64,000 nucleotides of DNA from Faucicola mancuniensis (GCF_046523945.1 NZ_CP171363.1:434001-498000), one strand, 5' to 3'; positions 34,624 to 44,483 are shown, numbered from the stretch's first letter. Made by a program: numbers and translations. The notes: a model not told the origin generated them from the letters alone.

Positions 34624-35787
34624 TCAAAAAATCCGATTTTCATCATGCTTTTTGGCAAATTTACCAATATTTTTTTCAACATTTTCGGCAATATTCAGAT
34701 AAAATTTGGCAAATTCATCATCAGCAATCACAGACGGTTTGCCCATATCCGCTTGTTTGCGAATATTGGTAGCAAGTGGCAATTTACCAAGTAACGGCAC
34801 TTGATAGTCTTTTGCCAAGTTTTCGCCGCCACCATTGCCAAAAATCTCGTCCACATGACCGCAGTTGCTACAAGTATGCAACGCCATATTTTCCACCACG
34901 CCAAGCACAGGAATTTGGGTTTTGTGGAACATTTCAATGCCTTTTTGCGCGTCAAGCAACGCAATATGTTGCGGTGTGGTAACGACAACCGCCCCTGTTA
35001 CAGGGATACGCTGGGCAAGTGTAAGCTGAATATCGCCCGTCCCCGGTGGCATATCAATGACAAGATAATCAAGGTTCGGCCATGCCGTCTGATTAAACAG
35101 TTGCATTAACGCCCCTGTCGCTTTCGCCCCACGCCATGCCACAGGTGTGCTATCACCGTCAAGCAGATTGCCAATGGACAAAATCGCCATACCATACGCA
35201 TCAATCGGCACAAATTCGCTGTTTTCAAGGGTTGGCTTCACGCCTGCCACGCCAAGCATATTCGGCACGCTCGGGCCGTAAATATCGGCATCAAGAATAC
35301 CGACTTTTTTGCCAAGTTTTTGCAAGGCTAAGGCAATATTGACGGCGGTGGTGGATTTACCAACACCGCCTTTACCCGATGCGACCACTATAATATGGCG
35401 AATGCGTGGGTGCGGTGCGACATCGGCTTGGGTTGGGGCGTGTTTGGTAACCGATGGTTCTTCGTCTGAATTTTCGTTTTTTGCCATTGCGTTGGTGGTT
35501 TTAGGAAGTTTATGCGTAGTTTTTTCGCCTGTGTTTTTTTCTGATTTGTACAAGGTTACATTCATGTTAATTTCGCCAACGCCATGCAAATGTAGCATAC
35601 TGCTTAATTCTCTGTGAATTTTTTCTACATCAATATCATCAGGTAGGCGAAGGTTTAAATTTAAAACATCGCTTTGTTGTTCGTATTTTTGGATAAAGTT
35701 TTTAATCGGTTGTTCGTGAATGTGATAATCGTTAAATGCTTTATTTAAGCTATTTTCGTCAATTTTTTTGGCTTTTTTAAAAAACAT
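34624..35787 (-). CDS. apbC: Mrp/ApbC iron-sulfur cluster carrier ATPase
   Basis: Encodes 387 aa from MFFKKAKKIDENSLNKAF, with AAGGTGA 6 bases upstream. A longer frame would begin inside the adjacent MITE and is rejected. It binds and transfers 4Fe-4S clusters to apoproteins. The N-terminal MIP18-like part (residues about 10-85) is followed by the deviant Walker A HIIVVASGKGGVGKSTTAVN, LGKKVGILDADIYGPSVPNM, YLVIDMPPGTGDIQLTLAQ and the cluster-binding CSNC in LHTCSNCGHVDEIFG. Divergent from metG, the same neighbourhood as in E. coli. Confidence 0.95.
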   Translation of the reverse strand: MFFKKAKKIDENSLNKAFNDYHIHEQPIKNFIQKYEQQSDVLNLNLRLPDDIDVEKIHRELSSMLHLHGVGEINMNVTLYKSEKNTGEKTTHKLPKTTNAMAKNENSDEEPSVTKHAPTQADVAPHPRIRHIIVVASGKGGVGKSTTAVNIALALQKLGKKVGILDADIYGPSVPNMLGVAGVKPTLENSEFVPIDAYGMAILSIGNLLDGDSTPVAWRGAKATGALMQLFNQTAWPNLDYLVIDMPPGTGDIQLTLAQRIPVTGAVVVTTPQHIALLDAQKGIEMFHKTQIPVLGVVENMALHTCSNCGHVDEIFGNGGGENLAKDYQVPLLGKLPLATNIRKQADMGKPSVIADDEFAKFYLNIAENVEKNIGKFAKKHDENRIF

Positions 35788-35844
35788 TTTTTTCACCTTT
35801 TTTACATTTATCATTTTTACAAATAAATTTTTAATTGGACGTAT

Positions 35845-36003
35845 TAGACTTCTTTCCAAGCTATAATTTATTAAAGAAAACCGTTCACCCTGAGCTTGTC
35901 GAAGGGTTGGTTTCCACTTCGCTTTGCTACATCTTGCGAAGCAGTATTTCTCAGGTTCGACAAGCTCACCACGAACGGAAAACCAAGTTTGGAAAGAGAT
36001 TTA
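35845..36003. mobile_element. MITE-like element with IS5-type ends, 159 bp
   Basis: The ends TAGACTTCTTTCCAA and TTGGAAAGAGATTTA are near copies of the IS5 element ends at 24355-25258 (TAGACCTCTTTCCAA/TTGGAAAGAGGTCTA). Inside is a long imperfect hairpin: CCGTTC...CTGAGCTTGTCGAA faces TTCGACAAGCTCA...GAACGG. No coding capacity. It lies in the divergent mrp-metG promoter region. Probably a non-autonomous derivative moved by the IS5 transposase. Confidence 0.75.
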
Positions 36004-36183
36004 TTCAATACGCCCCTACGGATTTTAATGAATAAAAATCTTAAAATTCCGACTATTTTTATCGGATTTATTTTGTCTATTTTACGCTTTTTTTTGATTT
36101 TTTACAGAGAAATTATGCAAAAAAATTGATTTTCGGTTATCATAGTTAGCATTTTCTGTTTAATTTTGATAAAAAGGTAACTT

Positions 36184-38250
36184 ATGTCTCGTAAAATCCT
36201 TGTAACGTCTGCCCTACCCTACGCCAACGGTCCAATTCACTTGGGGCATTTAGTGGAATATATCCAAACTGACATTTGGGTGCGTGCCATGAAAGCCCTT
36301 GGCAACACGGTAACTTACGTCTGTGCCGATGACGCTCACGGCACGGCTATCATGCTAAAAGCACAGGATAATGGCGTAACCCCAGAAGAGCAAATCGCCA
36401 CCGTCAAGGCATCGCACGAAAAAGATTTTGCATCTTTTTTGATTGATTTTGACAATTATCATTCCACCCACAGTCCAGAAAATGAACAATTTTCCACCGA
36501 AATTTATAGCAAGCTAGAGCAAGGTGGTTATATTTTTACCAAAGACGTGGAGCAACTGTTTGACACCGAAAAAGGCTTATTTCTTGCCGACCGTTTTGTC
36601 AAAGGCGACTGCCCAGAGTGCGGTGCAAAAGACCAATATGGCGACAACTGCGAAGTGTGTAGCAAAACCTACAACGCTACTGAACTTAAAAATCCGTATT
36701 CAACGTTAAGTAAATCTACACCTGTCATCAAATCAAGCAAACATTACTTTTTTGATTTACCAAAATTTAACGACTTTTTGCAAAACTGGACAAAACAAGA
36801 CGGACGTTTGCAAACGTCAATTTTTAATAAATTAAATGAATGGTTTGAAGCAGGGCTACAGCCTTGGGACATCAGCCGGGACGCACCATATTTTGGGTTT
36901 AAAATCCCCAACACGCCAATCGATGAGCCAGACAAATATTTTTATGTGTGGCTGGACGCACCTGTGGGCTACATGGCAAGTTTCAAAAACTTGTGCGAGC
37001 GTACAGGGCTTGATTTTGATGAATATTTCAAAAAAGACGGTACCACCGAGCTTTATCATTTTATCGGCAAGGACATTGTTTATTTTCACGCCTTATTTTG
37101 GACTGCCATGCTGTATGGGGCGGATTATCGCACACCAACAGCAATCAACGCTCACGGATTTTTGACCGTTAATGGCGAAAAAATGAGCAAATCTCGTGGC
37201 ACGTTCATCAAAGCCGAAACGTATATCGAGCATTTAAATCCAGAATATTTGCGTTATTATTTTGCCAGCAAATTGTCAAATACGGTGGAAGACATTAACC
37301 TTGACCTTGATGATTTTATGCAAAAAGTCAATTCAGATTTGGTCGGAAAAGTTGTCAATATCGCCAGTCGTTCGGCAGGATTTATCAATAAAAACCATGA
37401 CGGAATGCTATCAAATACCATTGCCGAACCTGCCTTGCTTGATGAAATCATCAACGCAGGTGATGAGATTGCCCAAGCCTATGAAAACCGTGAATTTAGC
37501 CGTGCCATGCGTCTGATTATGGCGTGTGCGGACAAGGCGAACGAATACATTGACGGCAAAAAACCGTGGGCATTAAACAGAATTGACGGCAAACAAGCCG
37601 AAGTGCAGGACGTTTGCACGGTGGCGATTAACATTTTCCGTCAATTGGTGGTGTATTTATCGCCTGTGTTGCCAAATTTGGCAGAAGAAGTCAAAGCGTT
37701 TTTAAACCTTGAAAGCGTGGATTTTGCAAGTCGCACAGCGATTTTGACCAATCATAAAATCAATGCCTTTAAACCGCTGATGAGCCGTGTGGAAAAAGAC
37801 AAAATTGACAACATGGTAAACGCATCAAAAGACAGTTTGGCACCAGAACCACAAAAGGCAGAGAAAAAGAAGGATAAAAAAGTGGAAAAAACTGAAACAC
37901 AAGGCGAATTTATCGGCATTGATGATTTTGCCAAAGTCAAAATGCAAGTGGCTCATGTGGTGGAATGTAACCCTGTTGAAGGGGCGGATAAGCTATTGCA
38001 ATTTACCCTAGATGTGGGCGATGTGAACGAAAATGGCGAGCCAAAAACTCGCAAGGTGTTTAGCGGTATTGCCAAATTTTATAAACCTGAAGAACTAAGT
38101 GGCAAAAAAGTGGTGTGCGTAACCAACCTTGCCCCACGCAAAATGAAGTTTGGCATATCCGAAGGCATGATTTTGTCGGCTGAAAAAGACGGTAATTTGA
38201 CGGTGGTGATTTTGCCAGATAATATGGTGGTGGGGGCGACATTGGCATAA
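36184..38250 (+). CDS. metG: Methionyl-tRNA synthetase, long form with tRNA-binding domain
   Basis: Encodes 688 aa. It is a class I synthetase charging both Met tRNAs. The HIGH-type motif is SALPYANGPIHLGHLVEYIQ, the zinc knuckle is CPECGAKDQYGDNCEVC, and the KMSKS-type motif is NGEKMSKSRGTF. A Lys-rich linker (residues about 560-580) leads to the C-terminal EMAP/Trbp111-like domain (FAKVKMQVAHVVECNPVEGA, VVCVTNLAPRKMKFGISEGM), which supports dimerisation and tRNA capture. It is divergent from the mrp homologue. Confidence 0.97.
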   Translation: MSRKILVTSALPYANGPIHLGHLVEYIQTDIWVRAMKALGNTVTYVCADDAHGTAIMLKAQDNGVTPEEQIATVKASHEKDFASFLIDFDNYHSTHSPENEQFSTEIYSKLEQGGYIFTKDVEQLFDTEKGLFLADRFVKGDCPECGAKDQYGDNCEVCSKTYNATELKNPYSTLSKSTPVIKSSKHYFFDLPKFNDFLQNWTKQDGRLQTSIFNKLNEWFEAGLQPWDISRDAPYFGFKIPNTPIDEPDKYFYVWLDAPVGYMASFKNLCERTGLDFDEYFKKDGTTELYHFIGKDIVYFHALFWTAMLYGADYRTPTAINAHGFLTVNGEKMSKSRGTFIKAETYIEHLNPEYLRYYFASKLSNTVEDINLDLDDFMQKVNSDLVGKVVNIASRSAGFINKNHDGMLSNTIAEPALLDEIINAGDEIAQAYENREFSRAMRLIMACADKANEYIDGKKPWALNRIDGKQAEVQDVCTVAINIFRQLVVYLSPVLPNLAEEVKAFLNLESVDFASRTAILTNHKINAFKPLMSRVEKDKIDNMVNASKDSLAPEPQKAEKKKDKKVEKTETQGEFIGIDDFAKVKMQVAHVVECNPVEGADKLLQFTLDVGDVNENGEPKTRKVFSGIAKFYKPEELSGKKVVCVTNLAPRKMKFGISEGMILSAEKDGNLTVVILPDNMVVGATLA

Positions 38251-38251
38251 A

Positions 38252-38723
38252 ATGAAAGTCTTTTCCACCTTTAAAGAACAAAATTTTGACAACATCAAAA
38301 CCTTGATGACAGAATTTCCACTTGCCACCATCGCTGTGGCAAGTGGTGATACGCTTGAGGCTTGCCACACGCCACTCATTTGGCAAGATGATGGCAGTGA
38401 ATACGACTGTTTGGTTGGTCATGTTGCCAAAATCAATCCGATTTATGAACAAAATTTAACCAATAGCGATAAAAATTGGTTGGTAATTTTTCAAGATACA
38501 GGGCATTACATCAGCCCAAATTGGTATCCAGACAAAGCAAAAACCCACAAAGAAGTGCCGACGTGAAATTATCGCAGTGTGCATTTGACGGTAAGACCCA
38601 CGTCAATCACTGACATTGATGGTTTATGAAAGCATTATTCACAATTTACAACTTTTAAACACACCAAAGGCAGATGATATGGCAAAGTGTGTGGCATTTG
38701 CCAATGGTAAACCAAACGATTAA
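38252..38723 (+). pseudogene. PaiB-like FMN-binding protein, decayed
   Basis: An ATG one base after the metG stop opens a 105-codon frame. FPLATIAVASGDTLEACHTP, LVGHVAKINPIYEQ, WLVIFQDTGHYISPNWYPDK and HKEVPT match PaiB/FMN-binding regulators. The family continues TWNYxxVH. Here the Trp codon has become TGA (38564-38566), after which NYRSVHLT can be read in the same frame. Further on, a shifted frame ends DDMAKCVAFANGKPND, probably the old C-terminus. About 50-60 residues of the middle are lost. Not functional. Confidence 0.7.
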
Positions 38724-38730
38724 CAACTGA

Positions 38731-40020
38731 ATGACAGACACTCATAATAACAACGCAAAAAATTTACCGACAGTCGCCATTATCGGAGCAGGTTCGGCAG
38801 GCTTGATGTGTGCCGATTATCTCAAAGATTTTGCCATAAACATTCATGTTTTTGAACAAATGCCGAGTGCTGGTCGCAAGTTTTTGATGGCAGGCAAAAC
38901 AGGCTTAAACCTAAGCCACGCCGAACCGCTCGCCGGCTTTATCAACCGCTACACGCCAAGCGACTGGCTCGCCCCTTTTATCACCCAATACAACGCCGAC
39001 TGGATACGCCAATGGGCGACATCGCTCGGCATTGACACCTATGTCGGTTCGTCTGGTCGCATTTTTCCTGTGCAGATGAAAGGCTCACCGCTACTGCGTG
39101 CTTGGCTCAAAGACTTACATACGCATGGCGTGCAGTTTTTTTATCAGCATAAATGCGTGGATATTCACAATAATATTGCGACCTTTCACAACCAAAATCT
39201 TGATAAAAATCAACCCACTAACACAAAATTTAATCAAATAGCTAGCCAGACATTTAGCCAACCATTTGACGCAATCATTTTGGCGTGTGGTGGACTGTCC
39301 TACCAACAACTTGGCAGTACAGGCGAATGGCAAAACTGGCTAGATGACAACGCCATCGCCCCTTTTTACGCCAGTAATGTCGGCATTTGTCGGATGTGGT
39401 CGCCCTTTATGCAAGCTGTTTTTGGACAAGCGTTAAAGCGTGTTAATGTTTGGGTTGATAAAAAAGATGAACAAAATCAAGGTGATATCGTGATTAGCCA
39501 TTATGGTTTTGAAAGTGGTTTGATTTATAAAAACAATCTTGCCTTACGCCAAAAACTTGAGCAAAACGGCAAAATGACGTTAAATGTGGATTTGTTACCG
39601 CAATTTTCGCATGAAAAAATTTTGCAAATATTAAATAAAAACAAAAAGTTATCATTAAATACACTTTGGAAAAAAGTGGGATTAGACCCTGTCAAAATTG
39701 CGTTATTACGGGAATGTACACCAAAATCCGACTGGCACAATCACGACAAAATGGCAAGTTTTATCAAGCATTTAGCCATTGATTTTGACGATTTTCGTCC
39801 GATTGATGAGGCGATTAGCTGTGGCGGTGGCGTTAAACAAAGCCATTTACAACAGCATTTTCAACTGACGGCAAACCCCAATATTTACTGCTGTGGCGAA
39901 ATGTTAGACTGGGACGCACCGACTGGCGGTTATTTGCTGACGGCGTGCTTTGCGACTGGGCGAGCGTGTGGCGATTTGGTGGCGAAAAATTTAAATTTAA
40001 CAACAAAAACCCATGTTTAA
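38731..40020 (+). CDS. BaiN/HI0933-type flavoprotein (TIGR03862-like)
   Basis: Encodes 429 aa. The N-terminal FAD-binding motif is TVAIIGAGSAGLMCADYL, followed by the family block GRKFLMAGKTGLNLSHAEPL, which is diagnostic for HI0933-like proteins. Later blocks are AIILACGGLSYQQLGSTGEW and FRPIDEAISCGGGVKQSHL, and the C-terminal FAD contact CGEMLDWDAPTGGYLLTACF. The biochemical role in most bacteria is unclear; BaiN relatives reduce bile-acid intermediates in Clostridium. Downstream, a short frame starting MFTEEEI is cut by the tnpB element. Confidence 0.88.
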   Translation: MTDTHNNNAKNLPTVAIIGAGSAGLMCADYLKDFAINIHVFEQMPSAGRKFLMAGKTGLNLSHAEPLAGFINRYTPSDWLAPFITQYNADWIRQWATSLGIDTYVGSSGRIFPVQMKGSPLLRAWLKDLHTHGVQFFYQHKCVDIHNNIATFHNQNLDKNQPTNTKFNQIASQTFSQPFDAIILACGGLSYQQLGSTGEWQNWLDDNAIAPFYASNVGICRMWSPFMQAVFGQALKRVNVWVDKKDEQNQGDIVISHYGFESGLIYKNNLALRQKLEQNGKMTLNVDLLPQFSHEKILQILNKNKKLSLNTLWKKVGLDPVKIALLRECTPKSDWHNHDKMASFIKHLAIDFDDFRPIDEAISCGGGVKQSHLQQHFQLTANPNIYCCGEMLDWDAPTGGYLLTACFATGRACGDLVAKNLNLTTKTHV

Positions 40021-40113
40021 CAAAAAACACAACAAAATTTTATTTTTTTTAAATTAACAAAGAATTGATATCCCTCTTTAAAAGGACAAAAAAATGTTTA
40101 CCGAAGAAGAAAT

Positions 40114-41244
40114 TTAAGCGGTTTGGTGAATTTCGTATGGAACTACATTAATGACTTGAATTACAAGCACCTACAAAAGACTGGCAAATTCTTTAGTGCT
40201 TACGACCTAAACGAATACACCAAAGGTAGCGGTGAATTACTTAGCTTGCATAGTCAAACCATACAAGCCATCAACGAAACCCACACCAAAAGCCGTGAGC
40301 AATTCAAAAAAGCCAAACTATCATGGCGAACCAACAACCCAAACTCTAAGCGTAAAAGCTTAGGTTGGCTACCATTCAAACAATCGGCTATTAAACACAT
40401 TGCCACACACCAAACTGGTAAAAAAGGCTTAAAATCCACCTTACAACTATCCCTAGCCAAAGGACAAAAGCTAGTTATTGACCTATGGGACAGCTACAAC
40501 CTTAGCCTATATCAAATCAACACCCTTGAGGTCGTCCAAGACAACCGTAACCGTTGGTATGTCTGTATCACCGTCAAAGAATACCCTAGAACTACTTGCG
40601 CTACTGGTAGTTTAGGCATAGACTTAGGATTAAAAGAAAGTGCCACCACCTCAAACGGTGACAAGCTCACAATCAAGCAAACGCTCAAATATGCCAAAGA
40701 GTTAGCCATAGCTCAAAGAGCCAAAAACAAACAACGTGTTAAGGCAATCCATGCCAAAATCAAAAATACACGCCAAGACCTCATCCACAAATTCACCACC
40801 CAATTAGTCAAAGACAACGCCCTAATCGTGGTAGGTGATGTGAAAACCACCCAATTCAACAGCAAAAAAGGCAAACTAGCCAAGTCAGTATATGACGCAG
40901 GTTGGTTTGAACTCAAACGACAACTGACCTACAAATGCGAGAACACAGGTTGCCGTTTTGAAATCGTAAATGAACGATACACTACCCAAACTTGTTCGTG
41001 TTGCAGTCAAATCGACAGCAACAGTCCGAAAGGTAGAGCAGGTTTGCGAATAAGAGATGAGAACGAATTAAGCAAAGCACTGCTTTGCTCGTTCGCAAGA
41101 CAAGAGCTACGCTTGCAGTAACTTGTGCGAAGTGTGGCACATGGCATGATAGAGATATCAATGCCAGTAAGAACATTCTTGCGGTCGGGCTTGACCGTCT
41201 GGGAGCAGGAATCCCCGAACGATAGGGAGGGGAGGAAGTCAAAA
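40114..41244 (+). pseudogene. tnpB: 5'-truncated TnpB element, copy 1 (IS1341-type)
   Basis: From AAGCGGTT onward the DNA is almost identical to the longer copy at 61843-63033 but lacks the first 21-22 codons. It joins directly a foreign ATG (MFTEEEI, 40094) that has its own AAAAGGA ribosome site. The frame runs through GSLGIDLGLKESATTSNGD (RuvC Asp) and YTTQTCSCCSQIDSNS and stops at 41119-41121. The rest of the zinc ribbon (TCAKCGTWHDRDINASKNIL) is in another frame, ending 41225. The shift is caused by a palindromic insert at about 41050-41090, shared with copy 2. The right end is near 41244 (GAGGAAGTCAA). Non-functional as a nuclease; it may still be mobilised. Confidence 0.8.
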
Positions 41245-41255
41245 AAATAAGATGT

Positions 41256-42530
41256 TTACATAAAGGGTAATTTGGTAAAAATCTGTAGCACTGTGGCATT
41301 GACGATATCCACAAAGAACGCTCCAACCATGGGTACAATCAAAAATGCCTTGTGCGAAGCACCATAACGGTCAGTGATGGACTGCATATTGGCGACCGCT
41401 GTCGGTGTCGCACCCATACCAAAACCGCAATGCCCTGCCGCCAGTACCGCCGAATCGTAGTTTGAACCCATGATTTTGAAGGTAACAAAATAAGCAAAGC
41501 AAATCATTACCACCGTTTGTACCGCCAAAATAATCAACACAGGGCCTGCCAAATCGGTCAGTTCCCACAGTTTTAATGAAATCAATGCCATTGCTAAAAA
41601 TAACGACAATGATGCATTGCCAAACACATCAATTGCACGGTCAAACATATCAAAATTAAAAAATGTCGTTAACACATTACGGATAACCACGCCACCACCT
41701 AACGCCCAAACAAAGGTCGGTAACTCAAACCAAGTACCTTTGGCAACGCCTGTCATGATATCGGCAAATGCCAAAGCAGCAGCAAATAAAGCCAAGGTTT
41801 CAATGGTTGATGAAGCAGTGATTAAACGAATATTATCAGGTTTTTCAAAAATTTCTTTGCCAGCATTGTCATCAGCCACATTGTGTTGGGTGCTGTATAA
41901 AGACTGTTCATCTGCGAGTTTTTCAACATCAGTTTGGTTTTCTGGTATTTCTAATGGTTTTTTTCCCAGTTTTGTTACTAAACGTTTGGCAACAGGGCTA
42001 CCGATTAAACCACCTGCAACCAAGCCATAAGTTGCGGATGCCATGCCCAGCGTTGTCGCTCCGGCCACGCCATATTCTTTTTCAAAAATCGGCCCCCACG
42101 CACCTGCCGTACCATGTCCGCCCGTTAGCGTAACTGAGCCTGTCATCAAGCCCATCAACGGCTCAAGCCCAAGCAAAGATGCCATCGCTACGCCCACGCC
42201 GTTTTGCAATACGATAAAAGCCGACACCAAAATGGTAAAAACAAACAAAGGCGTGCCACCTGCTTTTAAACGTCCAAAATCGGCACTTAAACCAATGGAC
42301 GCAAAAAACATCAACATAAAAGCGGTTTGTAATTCTTTTTGAAAATTAAAACTATAGCCAAAAAAGGCATTCAATGCATAGACAATCACAGCAGCAACCA
42401 AGCCACCTGCGACAGGTTCAGGAATGTTAAAATCAGATAAAAATTTGACTTTTTTAACCAAAAAACGCCCAAGCAGAAAAACAAGTGTTGCCAAAATCAG
42501 GGTATAATAACCATTTAAATCAATAGCCAT
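41256..42530 (-). CDS. gltS: Sodium/glutamate symporter
   Basis: Encodes 424 aa from MAIDLNGYYTLILATL, with AGGTGG upstream; an alternative start lies five codons earlier. About ten membrane segments. The ESS-family motifs are FNIPEPVAGGLVAAVIVYAL, MLMFFASIGLSADFGRL, GSVTLTGGHGTAGAWGPIFE, VAGGLIGSPVAKRL and the second repeat's AAGHCGFGMGATPTAVANMQ. It imports glutamate with Na+ across the inner membrane. The gene ends only about 12 bp from the tnpB element's right end, so its terminator may have been displaced. Confidence 0.95.
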   Translation of the reverse strand: MAIDLNGYYTLILATLVFLLGRFLVKKVKFLSDFNIPEPVAGGLVAAVIVYALNAFFGYSFNFQKELQTAFMLMFFASIGLSADFGRLKAGGTPLFVFTILVSAFIVLQNGVGVAMASLLGLEPLMGLMTGSVTLTGGHGTAGAWGPIFEKEYGVAGATTLGMASATYGLVAGGLIGSPVAKRLVTKLGKKPLEIPENQTDVEKLADEQSLYSTQHNVADDNAGKEIFEKPDNIRLITASSTIETLALFAAALAFADIMTGVAKGTWFELPTFVWALGGGVVIRNVLTTFFNFDMFDRAIDVFGNASLSLFLAMALISLKLWELTDLAGPVLIILAVQTVVMICFAYFVTFKIMGSNYDSAVLAAGHCGFGMGATPTAVANMQSITDRYGASHKAFLIVPMVGAFFVDIVNATVLQIFTKLPFM

Positions 42531-42694
42531 AAAACCACCTATCATCAGTGAATAAATTACAAAATATGAGATAAAACGTTCAAAATTATAACATTTTGTT
42601 AATATCTTTGCAAAAAGCAGACTGATGATTAAGGGTGGTTTGGTTAAAGGGAGTTTTGGTTAAGCTATTTAAGCTATTTAAATTGTGGTTTAAT

Positions 42695-44269
42695 CTAATC
42701 CGTGCCAAATTCTTTACGTTTTTTGGCAAAAAAGCGTTCCAATCTATCCATTGCTTCATTCAAATCCGCTTCATTTGGCAAAAACACCACACGAAAATGG
42801 TCAGGCGATTCCCAGTTAAAACCTGTGCCTTGTACCATCAGCACTTTTTCATCTTGTAACAATTCCATCATAAACTGCATATCATCTTCAATCGGATAAA
42901 TCGTGCGGTCAATTTTTGGAAAACAGTAAAACGCCCCTTGTGGCAAGGTGCAAGAAATGCCTTTCATCGCATTTAATCGGCTTACAGCCAAATCTCGCTG
43001 TTTGTGCAAACGCCCTGTTGGAGCGGTCAAGGCTTGCATACTTTGATAACCACCCATTGCCGTTTGAATGGTATATTGAGCAGGTACGTTGGCACACAAT
43101 CGCATGGATGCAAGCATGGTCAAGCCTTCAATAAAGTCGGTGGCGTGGTCTTTTTTGCCAGAAATCATCAGCCAACCTGCACGAAAACCCGCAATTCGGT
43201 GCGATTTTGACAAGCCATTATAGCTTAAAACCAAACAATTTTTTGCCAAAGTACACAAAGGCACATGAACCGCATCATCATACAAAATACGGTCGTAAAT
43301 TTCGTCCGCCATCAGTACCAAATTGTGCTTTTCTGCCAACTCAACAATTTTTTGCAAATTTTCGGTAGAATACAATGCACCTGTCGGATTGTTCGGATTA
43401 ATAACAACGATTCCTTTTGTGCATTCGGTGATTTTGCTTTCAATATCGGCAATATCAGGTTGCCAATTATCGTCTTCATTACAGCGATAATGCACAGCTG
43501 TACCACCTGCCAAGTGGGTTGAGGCCGTCCACAACGGATAATCAGGCATCGGCACAAGGATTTCATCGCCATTGTCAAGCATAGCTTGCATCGTCATCAC
43601 AATCAGTTCGGACACGCCATTGCCAACGTACACATCATTGACATCAACCGCTTCTAGCAAGCCTTTAGACTGATAATATTGCAAAATCGCCTTACGAGCC
43701 GAAAAAATCCCCTTAGAATCCGAATAACCTTCCGCATTTGCCAAATTCATCACCACATCTGACAGAATTTCTTGCGGAGCGGTCAGCCCAAAAGTTGCAG
43801 GATTGCCGATATTGAGCTTGATGATTTTATGTCCTTGGGTTTCCATTTCAATGGATTTTTGCAATAACGGACCCCGTATGTCGTAACAAACGTTGTCCAA
43901 TTTGTGCGATTTTTTTAGCAGTTTCATAAGCACACCTTCATTATTTTTTATGTTATTTTTAACAGTTTTTTTACTAGTGGATTGATTTTGTAACGATTTT
44001 AATAAAATTCTATCTTTATCTGAAACATTACCAGACAACAGATAACTTTCGCTACAATCCAAAATTTTTGCCAAAATCGGCACTTTACTAGACACAATGC
44101 CATTTTTACCATTTTCCCAATTAGAAATCGCAGTACGGCTGACTTTTGCCCCTGCTTGGGTCATTTTTTCGGCAAGTTGAGCAGTCGTCAAGCCTTGAGC
44201 TTTGCGAAGTTGGGTTAGGCGTTCGGCTTGGGATAACACATTATCAGAAATATTTGGTATATTCATCAT
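42695..44269 (-). CDS. XRE HTH domain fused to alanine-type aminotransferase
   Basis: Encodes 524 aa. Residues 10-75 are a Cro/C1 HTH (LTQLRKAQGLTTAQLAEKMT, RTAISNWENGKNG), then a linker. Residues 120-524 are a fold-type I PLP aminotransferase of the AlaA (pyruvate-glutamate) group: IKLNIGNPATFG, PDYPLWTASTHLAGG, VVINPNNPTGALYS, ADEIYDRILYD, and SYNGLSKSHRIAGFRAGW with the PLP Lys. Such HTH-aminotransferase fusions are known in Acinetobacter and relatives. Two identical 15-bp sites lie upstream, suggesting autoregulation linked to amino-acid or pyruvate state. Confidence 0.92.
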   Translation of the reverse strand: MMNIPNISDNVLSQAERLTQLRKAQGLTTAQLAEKMTQAGAKVSRTAISNWENGKNGIVSSKVPILAKILDCSESYLLSGNVSDKDRILLKSLQNQSTSKKTVKNNIKNNEGVLMKLLKKSHKLDNVCYDIRGPLLQKSIEMETQGHKIIKLNIGNPATFGLTAPQEILSDVVMNLANAEGYSDSKGIFSARKAILQYYQSKGLLEAVDVNDVYVGNGVSELIVMTMQAMLDNGDEILVPMPDYPLWTASTHLAGGTAVHYRCNEDDNWQPDIADIESKITECTKGIVVINPNNPTGALYSTENLQKIVELAEKHNLVLMADEIYDRILYDDAVHVPLCTLAKNCLVLSYNGLSKSHRIAGFRAGWLMISGKKDHATDFIEGLTMLASMRLCANVPAQYTIQTAMGGYQSMQALTAPTGRLHKQRDLAVSRLNAMKGISCTLPQGAFYCFPKIDRTIYPIEDDMQFMMELLQDEKVLMVQGTGFNWESPDHFRVVFLPNEADLNEAMDRLERFFAKKRKEFGTD

Positions 44270-44330
44270 TTTATATTACAATTGATAATTATTATTTAAA
44301 TTATTTTAAATAATCAAATTTTAACAAAAT

Positions 44331-44448
44331 GTCAGATTTTCTGTCTTTTTTATTAAATTTAACGCACTGTATTTTACGCTTGTTATTTTAAAAAGCAAGT
44401 AAAAAAGTATAAAAATTTTAAATTTGTTAAAAAGTCAGATTTTCTGTC
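44331..44448. promoter_or_regulatory. Two identical candidate operator sites, 103 bp apart
   Basis: GTCAGATTTTCTGTC occurs at 44331-44345 and again at 44434-44448. Each has inverted arms CAGA/TCTG. The pair sits between the divergent HTH-aminotransferase and gpx genes, and the second site is 36 bp before the gpx start. The HTH domain of the neighbour is the obvious candidate binder, possibly by looping. Inferred. Confidence 0.55.
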
Positions 44449-44483
44449 AAAATTAATTATTTTTATTATCAAAAGGAAAAAAC

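Noticed and set aside
35787..35859. Longer start for the mrp homologue
   Set aside because: The extra codons begin inside the MITE; a good ribosome site precedes the Met at 35787.
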